Shown: one piece after another, positions 8,720-21,000 of the stretch | How positions within the stretch are numbered: position 1 is the first letter of the stretch | Layout: every line of letters begins with the position of its first letter | Source of the DNA: Bacillota bacterium | GTDB taxonomy: Bacteria > Bacillota > Clostridia > Acetivibrionales > DSM-1351 | Reading direction: 5' to 3' | Length of the DNA: 32,275 nt | Assembly (NCBI GenBank): GCA_023395575.1 | Contig: JAEWZA010000191.1 | Span: 1-32,275, forward strand | Made by a program: the position numbers and the translations under genes | Notes under the pieces: generated by a model | What the model was told of the DNA's origin: nothing | Databases searched by the model: none | Seen by the model: the letters and a program-made list of their open reading frames with translations, nothing else

Positions 8720-11700
8720 TTATAAATCCAACATCTTCTGAAGCACTGTTGCAAATTGTGCTCTGTTAATCTCTTGTGTTGGATAAAATTTGCTGCTAGA
8801 GTCGAGAGTCATTATTCCCATTTTCAAACTCAAATACACTGGCATTGCATACTTCTTAGTTATTTCTTTGTCATCCTTAATTGTCTTATTATAAGATGCT
8901 TTTAACTTATTGTAATCCGCACCTGTTCTTTGACAATACAGCTTTATTATAATGGCAGCAGCTTCTTGCCTTGTAATATTTCTATTAACATTTGTAATGT
9001 TTATCATTTTATCAATTCCATATGTTTTTGCTTTAGTCTTAATATCAGTTTGTTTATCAATTGTTGTTTCTAAGATTAATTCATACAACATAATACTCTC
9101 TTTAACAGTTATATTTAGTTCTGAATTAAAGGAAGTATCTATTCCTGGGAACACAGCAGCCAAATCATAATTTGCTGCAAGCTTTGCTATATAAGGTTTT
9201 GCAGCACTATCATCTGAAACAGTAGCTGAAACATCCTTTAAAGAAAGAACTACATATTTCCCTGGACTAGTTACGAAGTAGCTCAAGTACCCGTTATCAT
9301 GTTTTATATTCTGAGTCAGCTTTTGCCAATTGGCAGCATTTCCATACACTACAAATGGATTTACAATTGTATCTGCCTTATAAGACATCTTTACACCCAA
9401 AGGAGAACTAAATTTTGATACATTGTAGCTATCAGTTAAAACGCCCTCTTTATAAGCTATACCTTCTAGTGTATCCTCTAAATAGTATGACAGCTCATTC
9501 TTAAGCTCATCATAAAGTTTATTCAAATATTCAATAATTTCTGCTTCTTTAACTTTACCCTGTGTCTTTGGGTTATTTGGATTTTTTATTACTGCTACCT
9601 TTTTCTGAATAAGTCCTGTCTTTTCGTTATATAGCTCATTCTTAATAAGCTCATTAATAGCATCATTAGTCTTTGTACTTGCAACTGCTTGAGCTGATAA
9701 CACATTCATTTTTGATACAATTGTTGTATTTGTAGGTATACTTGGCTGCGCACTTGAACTCTGCGTATTGTTTAATTTCAAAAAAACATCTTCAGCATCA
9801 TCATCTTCAAGTGCATTCTTAAACTCCTTCATATTATCTATATCAAATGTATTTGGACGTATTGTATATTCAACATCCTTAGATTTTATTATTAAACTCT
9901 TATCATTAATTTTTATAGCTTCTAATATATCCTTTGCCAGGTAAATCTCATCTTTATAAACATAATTTGGACTATTTGATATATCTATCGTATACGTAAA
10001 TCTACCAGCCTGTTCAAGTAAGTCCTTGATTTTATCATCTCTTACATATATTTTATTTATTACCCCATTACCTGAACCAATTTCCCAATACGACTCCTGT
10101 TCAAGCTTTTCAATCAAATCAAGAAATTTCGCTGTTATATTTGTATTTTTGTCTTCCTCGTCATAGTCATCTTGATTAAACTCTGTTCTAGTCTCTACAG
10201 GTCCCACATATTTCGAAGGTGTAACTGCCGTTAAGTTGGAGGAATCAGTTTTCACTGCTCTAACCTTAATAAAATACTTTGTATTAGGCTTCAAAGGTAA
10301 ATGCTCCACAGACCCATCAGGTAATATAGTGGGAACTAGTTTTATTCTGGCATTATATGTATAGTAGTTAGTGTTTAATTGGTTGTTTTGCTTTTCAATA
10401 TAATATGGATAAGTATGGGTTGATATATCAACATACTTCTCTAAGTCAACATCGTTATCCAATACAGCATAATTGCTGTCATCAGCAGTTTTAACCGCAA
10501 TCTCATATCCAGAGTATGCGTCTATTGCATTTCCTTGCCATTTTAAATCAATTTCATAATAATCATTTCTTGTTTTTAGTCTGAGATTACTAATATTTTC
10601 ATTGTTAGTCATTCTTACAACCTTTATATCATAGGTTGTATCTGCCTTAAGCTCAAACAATCTCCCATAATACACACTTTCGTCCTTCACTATTTTATAG
10701 TCTGCTTTAGGAAGTGTAGTATAGTTGCTTTCATTGGATTTCTTCAGTAGTATGGAATAATTGTCCGTTGTCATGCCAGGAGTAGTATCAAACCAATAGA
10801 AAGCCAATTCACAGTCGTTTACCACCTGCAGATTTGAAGGGCTTTCAATTAGTGATGTAGTTACCGGAATTGATACCCATACACTATTTTTTGTACCTGA
10901 AGCATTTACAATTTTAGCTCTAAGAGTAAAATAGTATATTTTGTTCGGATATAACCAAGTATCTATTGTGTACCTGCATTTTTTTGTCACACTGTTGTAT
11001 TCAAAATTTGTTGGCAACGGATTAACATTAGGATTTAATGTTAATTTTGTTTCATTATTATCTATATTATTATCCTTATTTCCAAATGAACTAATAAAGC
11101 TTTGATAAATGGAATCAAGTAAAATACTGCTATCAGTGTCTGAGGTATCAGCCTCAACCTTATTCGTAGTTGCTATAAGATTGTATTGCGCCTCATTCTC
11201 ATTAACAGTCCACTCAAATGTAACAGTTTGTCCAGTAATCATTGGATTGCCATCAATATCTGTTGCAATAGAAAAATCTGTTGGCGCTAAAGGTCTTTCT
11301 GCAGTTTTATCTGGTTCAAGTTCTCCAGCTCTAGGAGTAGTAACAGGCAGCAAGACTGTTTGTATTGACTGTCTCTCCTCCTGCTCATTTACCATCTTGA
11401 GCCTTACTTTTACCATAAAATAATATGTAGTATTAGGTGTCAATGAATAACCAAAGGAAGCAACACTATTACTTGCAGTAAACTTATTGATAGTAGCATA
11501 TACCCAAGTTATGCTGCCTAATTTTTGTTTTGTAAAGGCGACATCCTCTAAAATACTTGTCATATCAGTTGTTCCAATCAATTTGAATGAACTTGGATCT
11601 GTTCTGTTACTCATGTACAAGTCATAAATAACTTCGTCATTATCACTGTGCTTAGTAGTATAATTACTCCAATCTATATCCAAGTCATTGAACCTAATTT

Positions 11701-13648
11701 GTACAGTTGCTTCTGCCGGATCTGCTGCACTGCTAGGTTTCACAGTAGTATTAACCCATTCAAGATTGCTTGGAATGGGAACATCCCTACCTGATGTTGT
11801 AAGTGTTGTAAAGCTGGTTACTAGAGACTTCTCAGACATTATAGTGCTATCATAGGTTGCTCCTCTATTAGCAGCCTTTGTTGTATACATTTGCAAATAA
11901 TATGTTTTGTTTGGTAGAAAATATGTAGGATAGCTTTCAACATTAGGAAGAGTCAATGCATTACCATTCTCATCTTCTCCTCTAAAAAGATCAAAGCCCT
12001 TAAATTTGTAAACCAACTTGTCCCCTGAATCATCAATATTAGGTGAATTGGCACTTATATATTTCACAAGTCTATACTTAACAGGAAACATACCATAACT
12101 TTTTCCATTAGCCTCCAAGTAAGGTGTTGGCTCTAAGTTAAGGTCCTCCGCATCTATATTTAGCAAGAAGTGAAAATATAAATCATTTGTAAGACTTCCC
12201 TTTATTTGATCCCAATTGCTTGGTTTGTCCCATGATATTGTAACATCAGAAGAATTATCAGTAATACCGCTGACAGCAGTTGGCAAAGCCAAATCCACAC
12301 CTATTACATCTATATTCTTTGGTACAGGAGGTCTTGCAGTATCATCCTGCATTTTATATGCTAGATTTAAAGATTGTATTCTATCTGCAACACTGTCAGA
12401 CTTTACAACAACTCTATAATAAAGTGTGTTTTTGGAATTGATACCATCAATACCTGTTATCGCATATTCCCCATCAAAATAGGAGTCATCCAGCTTTTTC
12501 CTTCTAGTCCAGCTGGTATCCTGTGATGATGGTACATTACTTGTCTGAACCTCATAGTATAGTTTAGGCATATTAACACCACCCTGATTGATGCGGTATA
12601 TACGCACATACACAGTGTCAAAAGTATCCTTAGTTAATTGAAATCTTATTGGAGTATATGTATAGTCAGTGGAACCTAAAAGAGGATTTTCAGCCAATCC
12701 ATCTGCAACAGTTCCTACATAATTCTTGTCACTGTCAACAAATAATGTATTCATGCTCATTTTATAAATTGTACCAGGAAGTATTTCCTGATGAGCTAAA
12801 ACATATTGATTATCACCAGCTACAGCTATAGCCTGTGGCAATGTAGATAACCCTGTTTCCGGATCTATTGCATTAACAAGAATATTGTCTCTTGATGGAA
12901 TAATGGTTGCTTTGTCTTTAACACCTAACAAATAAAATGAACACTGACCAGTGGAGCTATCCCATTTTACATCAGAATAATTTGTATTTTGTGTCACACC
13001 TGAGACAGTAGCGGTATATAAACCGTTATCACCCATGGACAAAATTACATTTGCAAGTGATGCTTCTCCTGTTATGTTAATACTATAATTCAAATACCTG
13101 ATACTTCCATCTATTTGTGAAAGTACTGCACTTTCGTTAGCGTATTGAATAGTTCTCGTCGAATTATTAAATACTCGAGGCATATTCCATTTTAGCTTGA
13201 TTGAAGGGTAGTCACCTGTTTCAACACCACCGCCAGGTATTGTTACAGACTGCTGCTCAACCTGCTCAGCATAAAATGAAACTTGAGGTAAAAAATACAA
13301 CCTTCCAATAAATTTTTGCGCACTGCTGTTAACCAGTGTAATATTAAAATCATAAATAATGTCGGCTTGCATCCCAGATATTGAAGCCGAATTTTTAGTT
13401 ACATCAATAGGAAGTGAGATAGTATCATAACCCGTAGCACTTGGCACATGATATTCAATAGTACCGCTAGTCACATTTTGCACTGCATCCCAATGAATAT
13501 TTACAACCCCTGTACTCTTGCTATAGCTATCTATGTAAACCTTTATTGCAACATCAGCTGCAAATACTGGCTGAATTATTCCCGTACAAATTGGGAAAAT
13601 CATACTTAAAATTAAAATTGCAGATATTAGTCTTAATTTAGTCTTCAT
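8720..13648 (-). CDS. Large secreted multi-FN3 surface protein with C-terminal SLH domains
   Basis: A 1,642-residue protein with a signal peptide (MKTKLRLISAILILSMIFPI, cut near residue 30 at VFA-AD). Many divergent FN3-like modules extend to about residue 1150, with recurring strands such as NTTYYFMVKVRL, NKIYYFTLRAK and NTKYFIKVRAV. A charged module follows (about 1160-1440), partly similar to the equivalent part of the neighbour: compare YTIDISNSP here with YIVDVSEPP there. The protein ends with degenerate SLH repeats (about 1481-1642; ITRQEAAA and INRAQFAT are recognisable). The start is supported by GGGGGT seven to eight bases upstream. It is the first gene of a two-gene unit with the 4581-8555 paralogue. 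Probably a wall-attached adhesin or surface-layer component; the ligand is unknown. Confidence 0.92.
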   Translation of the reverse strand: MKTKLRLISAILILSMIFPICTGIIQPVFAADVAIKVYIDSYSKSTGVVNIHWDAVQNVTSGTIEYHVPSATGYDTISLPIDVTKNSASISGMQADIIYDFNITLVNSSAQKFIGRLYFLPQVSFYAEQVEQQSVTIPGGGVETGDYPSIKLKWNMPRVFNNSTRTIQYANESAVLSQIDGSIRYLNYSINITGEASLANVILSMGDNGLYTATVSGVTQNTNYSDVKWDSSTGQCSFYLLGVKDKATIIPSRDNILVNAIDPETGLSTLPQAIAVAGDNQYVLAHQEILPGTIYKMSMNTLFVDSDKNYVGTVADGLAENPLLGSTDYTYTPIRFQLTKDTFDTVYVRIYRINQGGVNMPKLYYEVQTSNVPSSQDTSWTRRKKLDDSYFDGEYAITGIDGINSKNTLYYRVVVKSDSVADRIQSLNLAYKMQDDTARPPVPKNIDVIGVDLALPTAVSGITDNSSDVTISWDKPSNWDQIKGSLTNDLYFHFLLNIDAEDLNLEPTPYLEANGKSYGMFPVKYRLVKYISANSPNIDDSGDKLVYKFKGFDLFRGEDENGNALTLPNVESYPTYFLPNKTYYLQMYTTKAANRGATYDSTIMSEKSLVTSFTTLTTSGRDVPIPSNLEWVNTTVKPSSAADPAEATVQIRFNDLDIDWSNYTTKHSDNDEVIYDLYMSNRTDPSSFKLIGTTDMTSILEDVAFTKQKLGSITWVYATINKFTASNSVASFGYSLTPNTTYYFMVKVRLKMVNEQEERQSIQTVLLPVTTPRAGELEPDKTAERPLAPTDFSIATDIDGNPMITGQTVTFEWTVNENEAQYNLIATTNKVEADTSDTDSSILLDSIYQSFISSFGNKDNNIDNNETKLTLNPNVNPLPTNFEYNSVTKKCRYTIDTWLYPNKIYYFTLRAKIVNASGTKNSVWVSIPVTTSLIESPSNLQVVNDCELAFYWFDTTPGMTTDNYSILLKKSNESNYTTLPKADYKIVKDESVYYGRLFELKADTTYDIKVVRMTNNENISNLRLKTRNDYYEIDLKWQGNAIDAYSGYEIAVKTADDSNYAVLDNDVDLEKYVDISTHTYPYYIEKQNNQLNTNYYTYNARIKLVPTILPDGSVEHLPLKPNTKYFIKVRAVKTDSSNLTAVTPSKYVGPVETRTEFNQDDYDEEDKNTNITAKFLDLIEKLEQESYWEIGSGNGVINKIYVRDDKIKDLLEQAGRFTYTIDISNSPNYVYKDEIYLAKDILEAIKINDKSLIIKSKDVEYTIRPNTFDIDNMKEFKNALEDDDAEDVFLKLNNTQSSSAQPSIPTNTTIVSKMNVLSAQAVASTKTNDAINELIKNELYNEKTGLIQKKVAVIKNPNNPKTQGKVKEAEIIEYLNKLYDELKNELSYYLEDTLEGIAYKEGVLTDSYNVSKFSSPLGVKMSYKADTIVNPFVVYGNAANWQKLTQNIKHDNGYLSYFVTSPGKYVVLSLKDVSATVSDDSAAKPYIAKLAANYDLAAVFPGIDTSFNSELNITVKESIMLYELILETTIDKQTDIKTKAKTYGIDKMINITNVNRNITRQEAAAIIIKLYCQRTGADYNKLKASYNKTIKDDKEITKKYAMPVYLSLKMGIMTLDSSSKFYPTQEINRAQFATVLQKMLDL

Positions 13649-13698
13649 AAAATACCCCCGAAAGTATAATTACTAAAGTCAATTTGTTGTTAAAAACC

Positions 13699-13737
13699 TT
13701 AGCATATAAAATATCAAATAAATGATTTTTATGCTAA
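13699..13737 (-). promoter_or_regulatory. 5' leader stem-loop of the 8720-13648 gene
   Basis: TTAGCATA (13699-13706) pairs with TATGCTAA (13730-13737), and the inner AAAAT/ATTTT extends the stem with small bulges. If transcription starts near 13743, this hairpin sits almost at the 5' end of the mRNA, a position known to protect transcripts from decay. Confidence 0.5.
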
Positions 13738-13749
13738 TTCTATATCGTC

Positions 13750-13758
13750 ATTATAGCA
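13750..13758 (-). promoter_or_regulatory. Extended -10 promoter element for the two-gene surface unit
   Basis: The minus strand reads TGCTATAAT, a perfect extended -10. No good -35 is found at 16-19 bases, which extended -10 promoters can tolerate. The predicted leader is about 95 bases. The identical TGCTATAAT occurs before the redox operon at 29867-29875. Confidence 0.45.
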
Positions 13759-13814
13759 CTATTTACTTACAGTTGTGGGTAAGTTGTAAAGAAAACGTAA
13801 AGAAAGGCTATTTT

Positions 13815-13856
13815 AAAAAATGCCTAACCTCACAAAGTGAAATTAGGCATTTTTTA
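13815..13856 (-). terminator. Strong hairpin terminator after the giant surface gene
   Basis: AAAAAATGCCTAA (13815-13827) pairs with TTAGGCATTTTT (13843 onward), and an inner TCAC/GTGA extends the stem around an AAA loop. T-runs flank both sides. It lies about 70 bases past the stop of the giant gene and separates it from the unit starting near 13758. Confidence 0.85.
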
Positions 13857-13923
13857 TTTTTACTTATTCAATTATTCTGTTCCAAATTCGTTACTTTTAA
13901 CATTAACCAATACAAGCCTTTCC

Positions 13924-15085
13924 TTAATAGCTACCACTAATTATAATACCACTAGCTTCACTTGATGCTGTACCACCATCTGCAGATTTAATACCTGCTG
14001 CCGCCAGTATTGTAAGCTTATCACCGGTTTTTACAGTAACACCCGTCATATTGGTCAGCTTGATTGTTAATGTCTTATTGTCAGCACTCCAGGTAATATT
14101 AGCTGCAGGCTGTACTCCCCAACTGTGAACTGTCTTTCCATCTGAGGCAACAAGGGTAAAGTTCTTAATAAGATTACTTGCCAATATATCAGGAGCGTTT
14201 GTAGCCTGGTCAAAGGTAATCTTTATTGTATCCCCGGCATCAACTTTAGCTGCAGTACCTCCATTTGCCATAACAACACTTGTTACTTTTGGTACTGATG
14301 TGAAGCTTCCGCCAATAATTGCACTGGAATTACAAACATCAGTAGTACCATCAGCATCAGTCAAGCCCCATGTAGGACTTACGGCAATCTTATCTCCAAC
14401 TACAAGTCCTGTCTGAGTTATATCATTAAAGGTTACAGTTAGTATTCTGTTGCTTGCTACGTCATTCGTAGGGTCAGCATCAGTGTTGACAGAATCCGTA
14501 TAGTCAATCCACTCTACTAATATATTGGTTCCCCAAGGCTTAGCAGTCTTTCCAGTTGAATCAGTAAGTATCAAGTAGTTTGCAATATTAGCTGCAGTAA
14601 TAGCTGGATTATTCGTTGGCTGATCAAAGGTTATTACCAATCTCTCGCCATTTGAGAAACCAATATCATTATTTGTATTTACTGCATTAATGCTTTCTAT
14701 TACAGGTACTGTATGGAAGCTTCCTGTCAACTTTCCTGCTGAAGTATAGTTTCCTGAAGTATTAGCGGCATTCTGTATTCCTGCTGCGGGTGAAAGTTTC
14801 ACTTCATCACCTATCTTCACAGTTGAATCCGTCATTGAGTTATAAGTAACAATAATTACATTTCCTGCTGTGTTCCAACTTACATCTGCAATATCTGTAC
14901 CCCAATCGCTTGTTGTAAGCCTGATGCCACTAGCATCCCATGTTCCCACCTGGAAATTATTCTTCAAATAATCAACTGACAATGCAGGTTTATTTGTATT
15001 TTCCTCAAAGGCTATTGTTACAAAGTTCTTGTTAATTGTTTCATCAGCAGCTGCAGGTGAAGCAACAACCGTTAGTGCACATGCT
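13924..15085 (-). repeat. Three C-terminal ~120-residue repeats in the giant protein
   Basis: Each copy has an ITFDQ-type strand (FVTIAFEEN, LVITFDQPT, IKITFDQAT), a WG motif (SDWGTD, KPWGTN, HSWGVQ), a KIGDEVKL/VGDKIAV/TGDKLTI strand, and an end GSF or GSY. They look like Ig-like or invasin-like beta-sandwiches and form the extreme C-terminus, likely the outermost end if the SLH end is on the wall. Confidence 0.75.
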
Positions 15086-18000
15086 GTAAACTGAATTACC
15101 TGTGTTGTACTTGCAAGCTTTAGCTTTGTGGCTTTCTCTCTAATCAGAACCTTTTTAGTTCCTGCAAAATTACCCTCCACAAGACCATTTGTCCACGAGC
15201 CACCATTTATACTGTATTCGTGAGTGCTTAGCAAACCACTGATTTTATTAGTAGTATCATTATATACAAGTCCTGGTGCTGGCATTGGCACTGGTATGTT
15301 AACAACTGTCTTTGGAGCTGATGGCAGTTCTGAATCAGTAGTAGCAGTAGGTGAAGTAGCCGCAATTCTTACATCAAAATCTCCCTGTTCAAATACTACA
15401 TTCACTACAGTTGAAGAAGCATTAAGATTCTTCCATGTACCGCCATTAATTCTATACTGCAAGTTCACAGTTGAATTATTAATAATCTTCCCAGCTGCAA
15501 TATCGTAGTCTATCAATGAAGTATCAATAATGCTGTCATCTGCTCTTGTCAATATAATAGGCGTTCTCATATTTGATGTATTTGCAGCTTCTCTCATATA
15601 AACTGCAATCATCTGGGCATTATCATCATATGTGATACTAGTTTTTGTTGCTGTACATGGCTTCCATATAATTGAGTCAAAGCTGTATTCCATCTGTGTT
15701 GTAGTATTTAATATAACACTCCTTGCAAGGTCTACCTCTACTCTATCCATATTAAGCTTTGAGGTTTCAGCCGCAACCATAGCTGGTATGCCAATGATAT
15801 TTCCTGAAGTATCCACACATACAACATATATATCATAATGTGTTGAAACCGTTAGTCCGGTAACAGACAATGTTGCTTCTGTGTCTTTAACAATTGTCGC
15901 TGTAGCCCTGAGATTTGTAGCTACCGCCACATCGTTTGCATTCTTAAATGCCTTTACCTGTGCACTTGTTGGTTGCATAGAGCCAGCTGGTAATGTTATC
16001 AAATATGCATTTCCATCTTCATTTGCCTTGATAAGTATGCTAATCAGATTATCTGATGTAGGTAGTACCTGCTGTGGATAGCCTGCAATAAACTCAGGTG
16101 CTGTTGTATCTGCTGTCTTAAAGTTAAATGCCGTTACTACTCCTACATTGCCCACACTATCAACTGCAACCATATAAGCTGTGTAGTCTGTATATGCTGA
16201 TAAATTAGTTATAGCCAATGTTCCTTCTGTATTTTCAATTACATTAACTGTTCCCAGCATACCTGTTGCTACGGCTGTTCCTGCTGCATTTAATCCATCC
16301 ATTACTTGCTCCGCACTTGGAACAGCATTGCTGATATCATTTAGCACTGTTACATAATATACACTTGAAGCTTTATCTAACTTCACAATTACATTAGCAG
16401 TCTGCTCTGTCTTTGTACCAGCTTTAGGATAGCCTGTAGCTAACTTAGGCGGAACTGCATCAACTAACATATTTGATGTATAGCTCAACGAACCAATATT
16501 AGATGCTCCTGGCTTAGGCAATGTAGCAACTGCGTTTACAGTAGTGCCACTATTTACAATTGAAGCCCCTAAGACCGTAAGAGAATTTGTAGCAATATAA
16601 TCAAGGTCCTTATTAATATCACCAGCTTTTACTGTGTACTCAAACAATAATTCCTTCGTTCCTGAGCCACTCTTGTAGGAAGCAGTTCCATCAATAGCTC
16701 CTGTTTCAAGAGCCAGTGTTGGAGTTCCCGAAACATCAACTTCAGTGTCAAAGACAACTTTAATCTGAACAACATCACCTAATTTGTAGGTCTTTGATAC
16801 TCCACGTACTTCAAGCACTTTTGCAGCCGTAGGTGCAGTATAGTTGATATTTATAGTATTGGTTGACTGAATATCAAATGCTGTTCCAATAGCAGCTTCA
16901 GAAGTTATCTTAACACTTATAACCTGCTTTAATGAAGTTATATTGTAATCAATTACTGCTGGCATAGTTATATTTATTACATTTGAAGAAGTCTTAGTTA
17001 TACTGCTACCCTTTAGTATAGCCACTACCTTAGCCCATTCGCTAGCTTCTACATCTGCCGTAAATCCATCAAACAGTGCATTCTTTGTAGCTGGTTCATT
17101 TATATCGTTTGCCCAAGTTGCACCATTAAGGGTTATTATAATAGTCTTTCCACCAGCTCTCACTGCTGTTTCATCAAAGTTTGTTGCTATTGCTGTACCT
17201 GACAATGTAGCTGATGCAACAACTCCAATAGAAATTGTATCACTCAGAGCTAAGTTCGCTATACTTCCTATCATACAAGTAGCTGGAATAGTCATAGTAA
17301 CATACTGATTAGCTGCTATATTATATCCCGCAACGGCTGGTAACGTAATAGTTATTGTATAGTTATCTGTTCTTTCAATTGCTGTCTGTCCTGCTGTTCT
17401 CAGCGCTGTTACAACCTTAGCCCAAGCTGTCGCATCTGTTGATGCTACAAGTCCTGAGAACAATGCATTTCGCTTTGATTCATTTGTCTTAATATCAGTT
17501 ACCCATTGTCCATCTGATAAAGTTATTATAAGCTTTTTACCACCTGTTAAAATATCTGTTTCTGATACAGGAGTTGAAATCAATGTACCTGATAAATCAG
17601 CTTTTGAGTTTGATGCTACAGTTATTTTGGTAGCTACTGCTGCATCCTTGATTGCATCAACTAATATTTCGTCGCCTCCTGCAGTCTTGTATGGAACAAT
17701 AACACTTATTGTTTCATTCATACTGATGTCGTAATCCGCAACAGCAGGTAGTTTAATTGTTATCTTGCTGCTAGAATTTCTAATTATTGCAGTTTCTCCG
17801 GCAGCTTTTAATGCAGTAATAACTTTACCCCACATAGTTGTGTCACTGCTTGAGGTTGTTAATCCATCGAATATTGCATTTCTCTTATCTTCATCAGAAG
17901 CCACATCAAGAGCAAATTTCCCATTTGTAAGTGTAAATACTATTTCTTTATTTCCTGCAACAATGTCACCTTCTCCTAGGCTCGGTATAGCTGTTCCGCT

Positions 18001-21000
18001 AATCTGTGCAATAACATCCGATGCAATTTTGATAGTATTTATTGAGGTTGCTGCTTTAGTAGCACCTTTAATCAACCCTGCTTCTGGCTTAATATTAAGT
18101 GAAATAAACTGGGTATCGGTTATATTATATGAGGTAGTTTCACTTAATGTAATAGTTATAGTATCCTTAGCTGCATTCATAACCGCTGCAGCTGTACCCT
18201 CATTTTTGAGAGTGGTTAAAACCTTACCCCATTGAACCTGTTCAATTCCCGCTGCTACAAAACTGTCAAACAATGCATTTCTCTTGGTAGTATTTGAAAG
18301 TACGTCATCCTGCCATACTCCATAAGCAAGTTTGACTACTATAGTTCTTCCTCCAGCGACAATGTTCCCTTCTCCTGTAGGAAGAGCAACAGCTGTACCT
18401 GCTAATGTTATTTCAACATTTCTTAAATTACTTGCTGTAAGTAGTATATCTGCATACGCCTTAACGCGTCCACTGCTATCAACTGCAACAAGAATTAAAT
18501 GCTGCCCTTCAGTTGCCTGAATGTCATCTCCCTGTGAGTAAGGTAAAAGTCCTGTCAGCACTTGATCCTTTAAAATAGTAGCTGGCGAGCTGTCTTGAAC
18601 TGAATACTTCCAAGAAGTTGCACTTACTGGTAAGTTTAAAGTAGCTATTTTTGTATTATTCAACTTTGAACCAGCTTCAGGCAAAGTATAATTTGTATCT
18701 AAAGTTAACAGTGGTGCTACTCCTCTTACATTATCAGCTAACACAAGTATACAAACATATCCTTTAATTCTTCCTGTATCATCAACTGCATAGAGAGTGA
18801 CATATTGTCCCTCTTTTACTGAAATATCCTTATGAGCATCATAACCTATTGCTCCCTCAACTGATGAATTAATCATTGGTACATCTATATTGTTATCTGT
18901 TACCTTAACTATCCACTTAGTAGCACCTGCCACACCTACAAAATTTAGGTCTGTAAACTTTGTAGTTCCTACGCCAGAACCTGGCTGCAATATATCAAAG
19001 TTCTGAGGATTTTTGAGCAATACCGCATTTCCAGGCCTTATATTTGCTTCTGATATTTTAATATTTTCATATGATAATGCCTTATTACCGTTATCAGCAT
19101 CAATAGCAATCAGTGTTACAAATTGACCTGCACTCACAGCTATATCAGTACCTGATCCATAGATTCTATAGTCACTATATGTGCTTCCAGTTCCAGTAGC
19201 TATAGTAATAACTTGGCCATCAATTATATCAAAAGCATTATCAGATACCTTGACAACAAAGTCATCACAACCATTAATTCCCTCTGGTGATACATATATA
19301 GAGGTAGTCCCTGTAACAGTTCCATATTTTGGTGTTGTATAATTAAGTCCTGATACTAGCTTATTTGCCAAAGGAGGATTTATGTCTCCCTCTGTAATTA
19401 ATATATTTTTATATGCCTTTACCTTCCCGTTTTCATCTACAGCAGCTAAAACTATATATTGATTTGCTTTTACTGCAATATCATCGTCGCTTGTATAATT
19501 AATAGGAGTGGTAAATACACTATCTAGTGTTTGTGTAGTAGCTGTATCTACCACCTTAATCTGCCATTTAGTTGCACCCTCCACTCCGATTAGTTTTAAA
19601 TTACTAAGCTTTGTAGTTCCAGGTTTGCTACCTGCAGTAGGTCCTGTATAGTTGCTGCTAGTAAGCAGTGGTGCTTCTACAGGCTTAATCTGCGAAGCAG
19701 ATATAGTAAACAGCTTATAAGCCATTACTTTATTGTTAATTGTTGCAACTATCAGCAAGTAATTTCCTGCACTAACCGGAATATTTTCTCCGCTCACATA
19801 AGTTGTCCACTCTGTTGCGCTTGAAGCTTCCTGTTCAAGTAATGGAATGCTTAGAGCTTGAGTACCAATCTTATACTTCCAGACTACAGATTCACCTGCT
19901 GCTTTTTCAATACCAGTGTCACTTAACATTAGAGTTGTAGTTCCAGCAGCGCTACCTGGTTCAGGGATTGTATAGTTAGTGTTTTCTGTCAACAAGTTTG
20001 CATATGGCGACTGAATCTGATCCTTTGAAACTTCTATGTCTGCATATGCTTTAACCCTGTTCATTGTATCTGTTGCCAGCAACAAAATATGCCAGCCAGT
20101 CTTTATGTTTATATCACTATTGACAGAGTACATTGTGGAACCAGAAACTGCAACATCTTTAGCTGGAACATCGAAAGCTTTTTCCTGAACCTTTATCATC
20201 CAGTTCTTTGCATCTACTATGCCAATTAAATCCAACTTATCAAAACTTGTTGTGCCTTCCGTTTTACCCTTTGTCAGGCTATAGCTACTTTCAAGAATCA
20301 TATCTGCATTATATGGTTTAATTGCCGATGCATAAACATATACATTTGTATATGCCTTTATATTTCCACTTCCATCAACAGCAAGTAATAATATGTACTG
20401 CCCTGCCTTTGCAGAAATTTGAGTAGTGGTAGTCAAAGCCGCAACACCATCTATACTATTTGCACTAGAATCTTTAGGTGGCGCGTTGAACATTTTATCA
20501 CCAACAGCATACCTCCAACTCCAGCTAGCATCTGCCCCTGCAAGTCCTGCAAATGATAAGGATGCTATCATTGTCATACCTTCCGTAGTTCCTGGTGTAG
20601 GATTTGAGTAGTTTGTATTGGCTACCAATATTGCTGCTGAAGGCGTTCTTATCTGCGCTGAAGAAATAGCTATATCCTTATAAGCTTTAATTCTGCTAGC
20701 ATTATCTGTAGCATATAGAATTAATCTTTGTCCTTCGGAAATAGTTATACTGTCACCTGCTATATAAGGAAGCAATCCAGATATAACGCTGTTATAATCT
20801 GGTACAGCAACTACTTCACTGCTGTCTACAATCTTGTAAAGCCACTTTGCTGCACCTTGAATACCAAAAGTACTCAAGTTAGTTATTCTAGTTGTACCGC
20901 CAGTCTGCCCAGGTTCAGGTTCTGAGTAGTTGTAGTTTTCCCCATCCCCAACCTCTATGATAGACTTAAGTGTACCAGCCTGTGGCTGTTTGATCTGCGT

